A program made the position numbers and the translations under genes. From assembly GCF_000428525.1 (NCBI RefSeq), contig NZ_AUAC01000002.1, positions 1 through 64,000 of the forward strand: 64,000 nucleotides of DNA, written 5' to 3'. The DNA is from Hellea balneolensis DSM 19091. Lineage in GTDB: Bacteria > Pseudomonadota > Alphaproteobacteria > Caulobacterales > Maricaulaceae. Below, piece by piece: positions 63,188 to 64,000 of this stretch (positions within the stretch are counted from its first letter, which is position 1; the number at the start of each line of letters is the position of its first letter). The notes below the pieces were generated by a model. That model was not told where the DNA came from and did not search any database. It was given only the letters and a program-made list of their open reading frames with translations.

Positions 63188-64000
63188 ATGTCGAATATCG
63201 GATTCAATGCAGGATTAGCTCTTCAGGCTGCGTTAGTGACAGAGAAGGCGGCTATTGCAGCCTCACACTTGGCAGGACGCGGCGACGAAAAAGCTGCAGA
63301 TCAAGCAGCTGTCGATGCAATGCGTACCATGCTCAATGCTATGGATATTCGCGGTCGCATAGTTATTGGTGAAGGCGAGCGTGATGAAGCGCCTATGCTT
63401 TATATTGGTGAAGAGGTTGGCAAGGGTAAGGGGCCTGAGATTGATATTGCTCTCGATCCACTTGAAGGCACAACGCTCACCGCTAAAAATATGGCGAATG
63501 CTTTAGCCGTAATGGCCTTTGCTCCGCGCGGTGGGTTACTCTACGCGCCTGATACATATATGGACAAGATCGCCATTGGACCCGGTTACGCGCCAGGTCT
63601 TGTGGATTTAGATAAATCACCTGCAGATAATGTTAAAGCGCTCGCCAAGGCAAAAGGTGTGAAACCGTCAGACATAACAGTCTGCGTTATGGATCGTGCA
63701 CGTCATGCTGAAATCATTGCAGAACTTCGCTCGATTGACGCAAGCATATCTCTTATTACCGATGGTGATGTCCAAGGCGTAATTGCAACAACTGAGCCTG
63801 AGACACAGATTGATATTTATATAGGGCAGGGCGGCGCACCTGAAGGTGTCCTTGCCGCCGCAGCTCTGCGATGTGTAGGTGGTCAAATGCAGGGACGATT
63901 GCATTTCCGAAATGATGATGAAGTTGCCCGTGCCCGGCGCGTTGGAATCGATAAATTAGATACAAAGTATGATTTGGACGGTCTCGCCGCTGGGCCGACG
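63188..64000 (+). CDS. glpX: Class II fructose-1,6-bisphosphatase GlpX, cut by the window edge
   Basis: The first 271 residues from ATG 63188 are inside the window. They show the GlpX family: AAIAASHLAGRGDEKAADQAA, the metal-binding VIGEGERDEAPMLYIGE, DIALDPLEGTTL and GQGGAPEGVLAAAALRC. The enzyme makes fructose-6-phosphate in gluconeogenesis, needed when the cell grows on sugar acids such as alginate monomers that enter at triose level. The C-terminal part lies beyond position 64000. Confidence 0.92.
   Translation, partial: MSNIGFNAGLALQAALVTEKAAIAASHLAGRGDEKAADQAAVDAMRTMLNAMDIRGRIVIGEGERDEAPMLYIGEEVGKGKGPEIDIALDPLEGTTLTAKNMANALAVMAFAPRGGLLYAPDTYMDKIAIGPGYAPGLVDLDKSPADNVKALAKAKGVKPSDITVCVMDRARHAEIIAELRSIDASISLITDGDVQGVIATTEPETQIDIYIGQGGAPEGVLAAAALRCVGGQMQGRLHFRNDDEVARARRVGIDKLDTKYDLDGLAAGPT

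Overview
The window looks like the chromosome of a marine, moderately AT-rich alphaproteobacterium. The evidence is a C4-pathway 5-aminolevulinate synthase, a ubiquinol-cytochrome c chaperone, a COX15-type heme A synthase, bacterial arginyl/leucyl-transferase, and the gene orders nrdR-rib-nusB-thiL, plsX-fabH, ihfA-merR-tRNA-Pro and rplM-rpsI-argC. A Maricaulales/Hyphomonadales-type relative is my inference from gene content; no rRNA is present to settle it.

Region 1 (1-17.3 kb) is accessory. A complete alginate-utilisation locus (about 1.1-14.1 kb) lies between a frameshifted IS30-type transposase on the left and a scarred zone on the right. Its genes encode a TonB-dependent receptor, a FadR-type GntR regulator, a PL6 polymannuronate lyase, a PL17 oligoalginate lyase, KdgF, a hexuronate-type MFS carrier, a DEH reductase, KDPG aldolase and KDG kinase. 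Together they should take alginate polymer to pyruvate and glyceraldehyde-3-phosphate: uptake across the outer membrane, depolymerisation in the envelope, linearisation of unsaturated monouronate, reduction to KDG, phosphorylation and aldol cleavage. A repeated palindrome (ATTGGT-N3-ACCAAT and relatives) sits at the receptor and regulator promoters, with an inverted-order version before PL6; it is the best candidate operator of the local GntR protein. The right-hand scar (14.1-17.3 kb) holds a frameshifted XRE gene, a frameshifted small gene, an IS110-type transposase with an in-frame stop, structured noncoding DNA and an unidentified ORF tail.

Region 2 (17.3-32.3 kb) holds parC, then a long minus-strand run: M16 protease lipoprotein, M48 protease plus LemA, a TRAP transporter coupled to bpt, and an SLC13-type carrier with RCK domains. 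A plus-strand beta-hydroxyacid dehydrogenase and minus-strand hemB follow.

Region 3 (32.4-43.6 kb) is core metabolism on the plus strand: hemA, glyA, nrdR, a riboflavin set (stand-alone RibD reductase domain, ribE, a RibBX-type fusion, ribH), nusB, thiL, then bamE (minus), the cytochrome bc1 chaperone, plsX and fabH. Both the RibD deaminase and a catalytically complete GTP cyclohydrolase II are missing from this cluster.

Region 4 (43.6-53.0 kb) interrupts the usual fabH-ihfA neighbourhood. It carries a patatin, a DUF2799 lipoprotein, an Lrp regulator, astA, a glutaryl-CoA dehydrogenase-like gene, three tandem small secreted paralogs, asd, a DUF4272 protein, a ParD/ParE-like toxin-antitoxin pair and rpsU.

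Region 5 (53.0-64 kb) holds ihfA, merR, tRNA-Pro(GGG), ctaA, a lipoprotein and a JmjC/cupin-like protein, rplM-rpsI, a repeat-domain lipoprotein, argC, a small lipoprotein, alaC and the start of glpX, which runs off the right edge.
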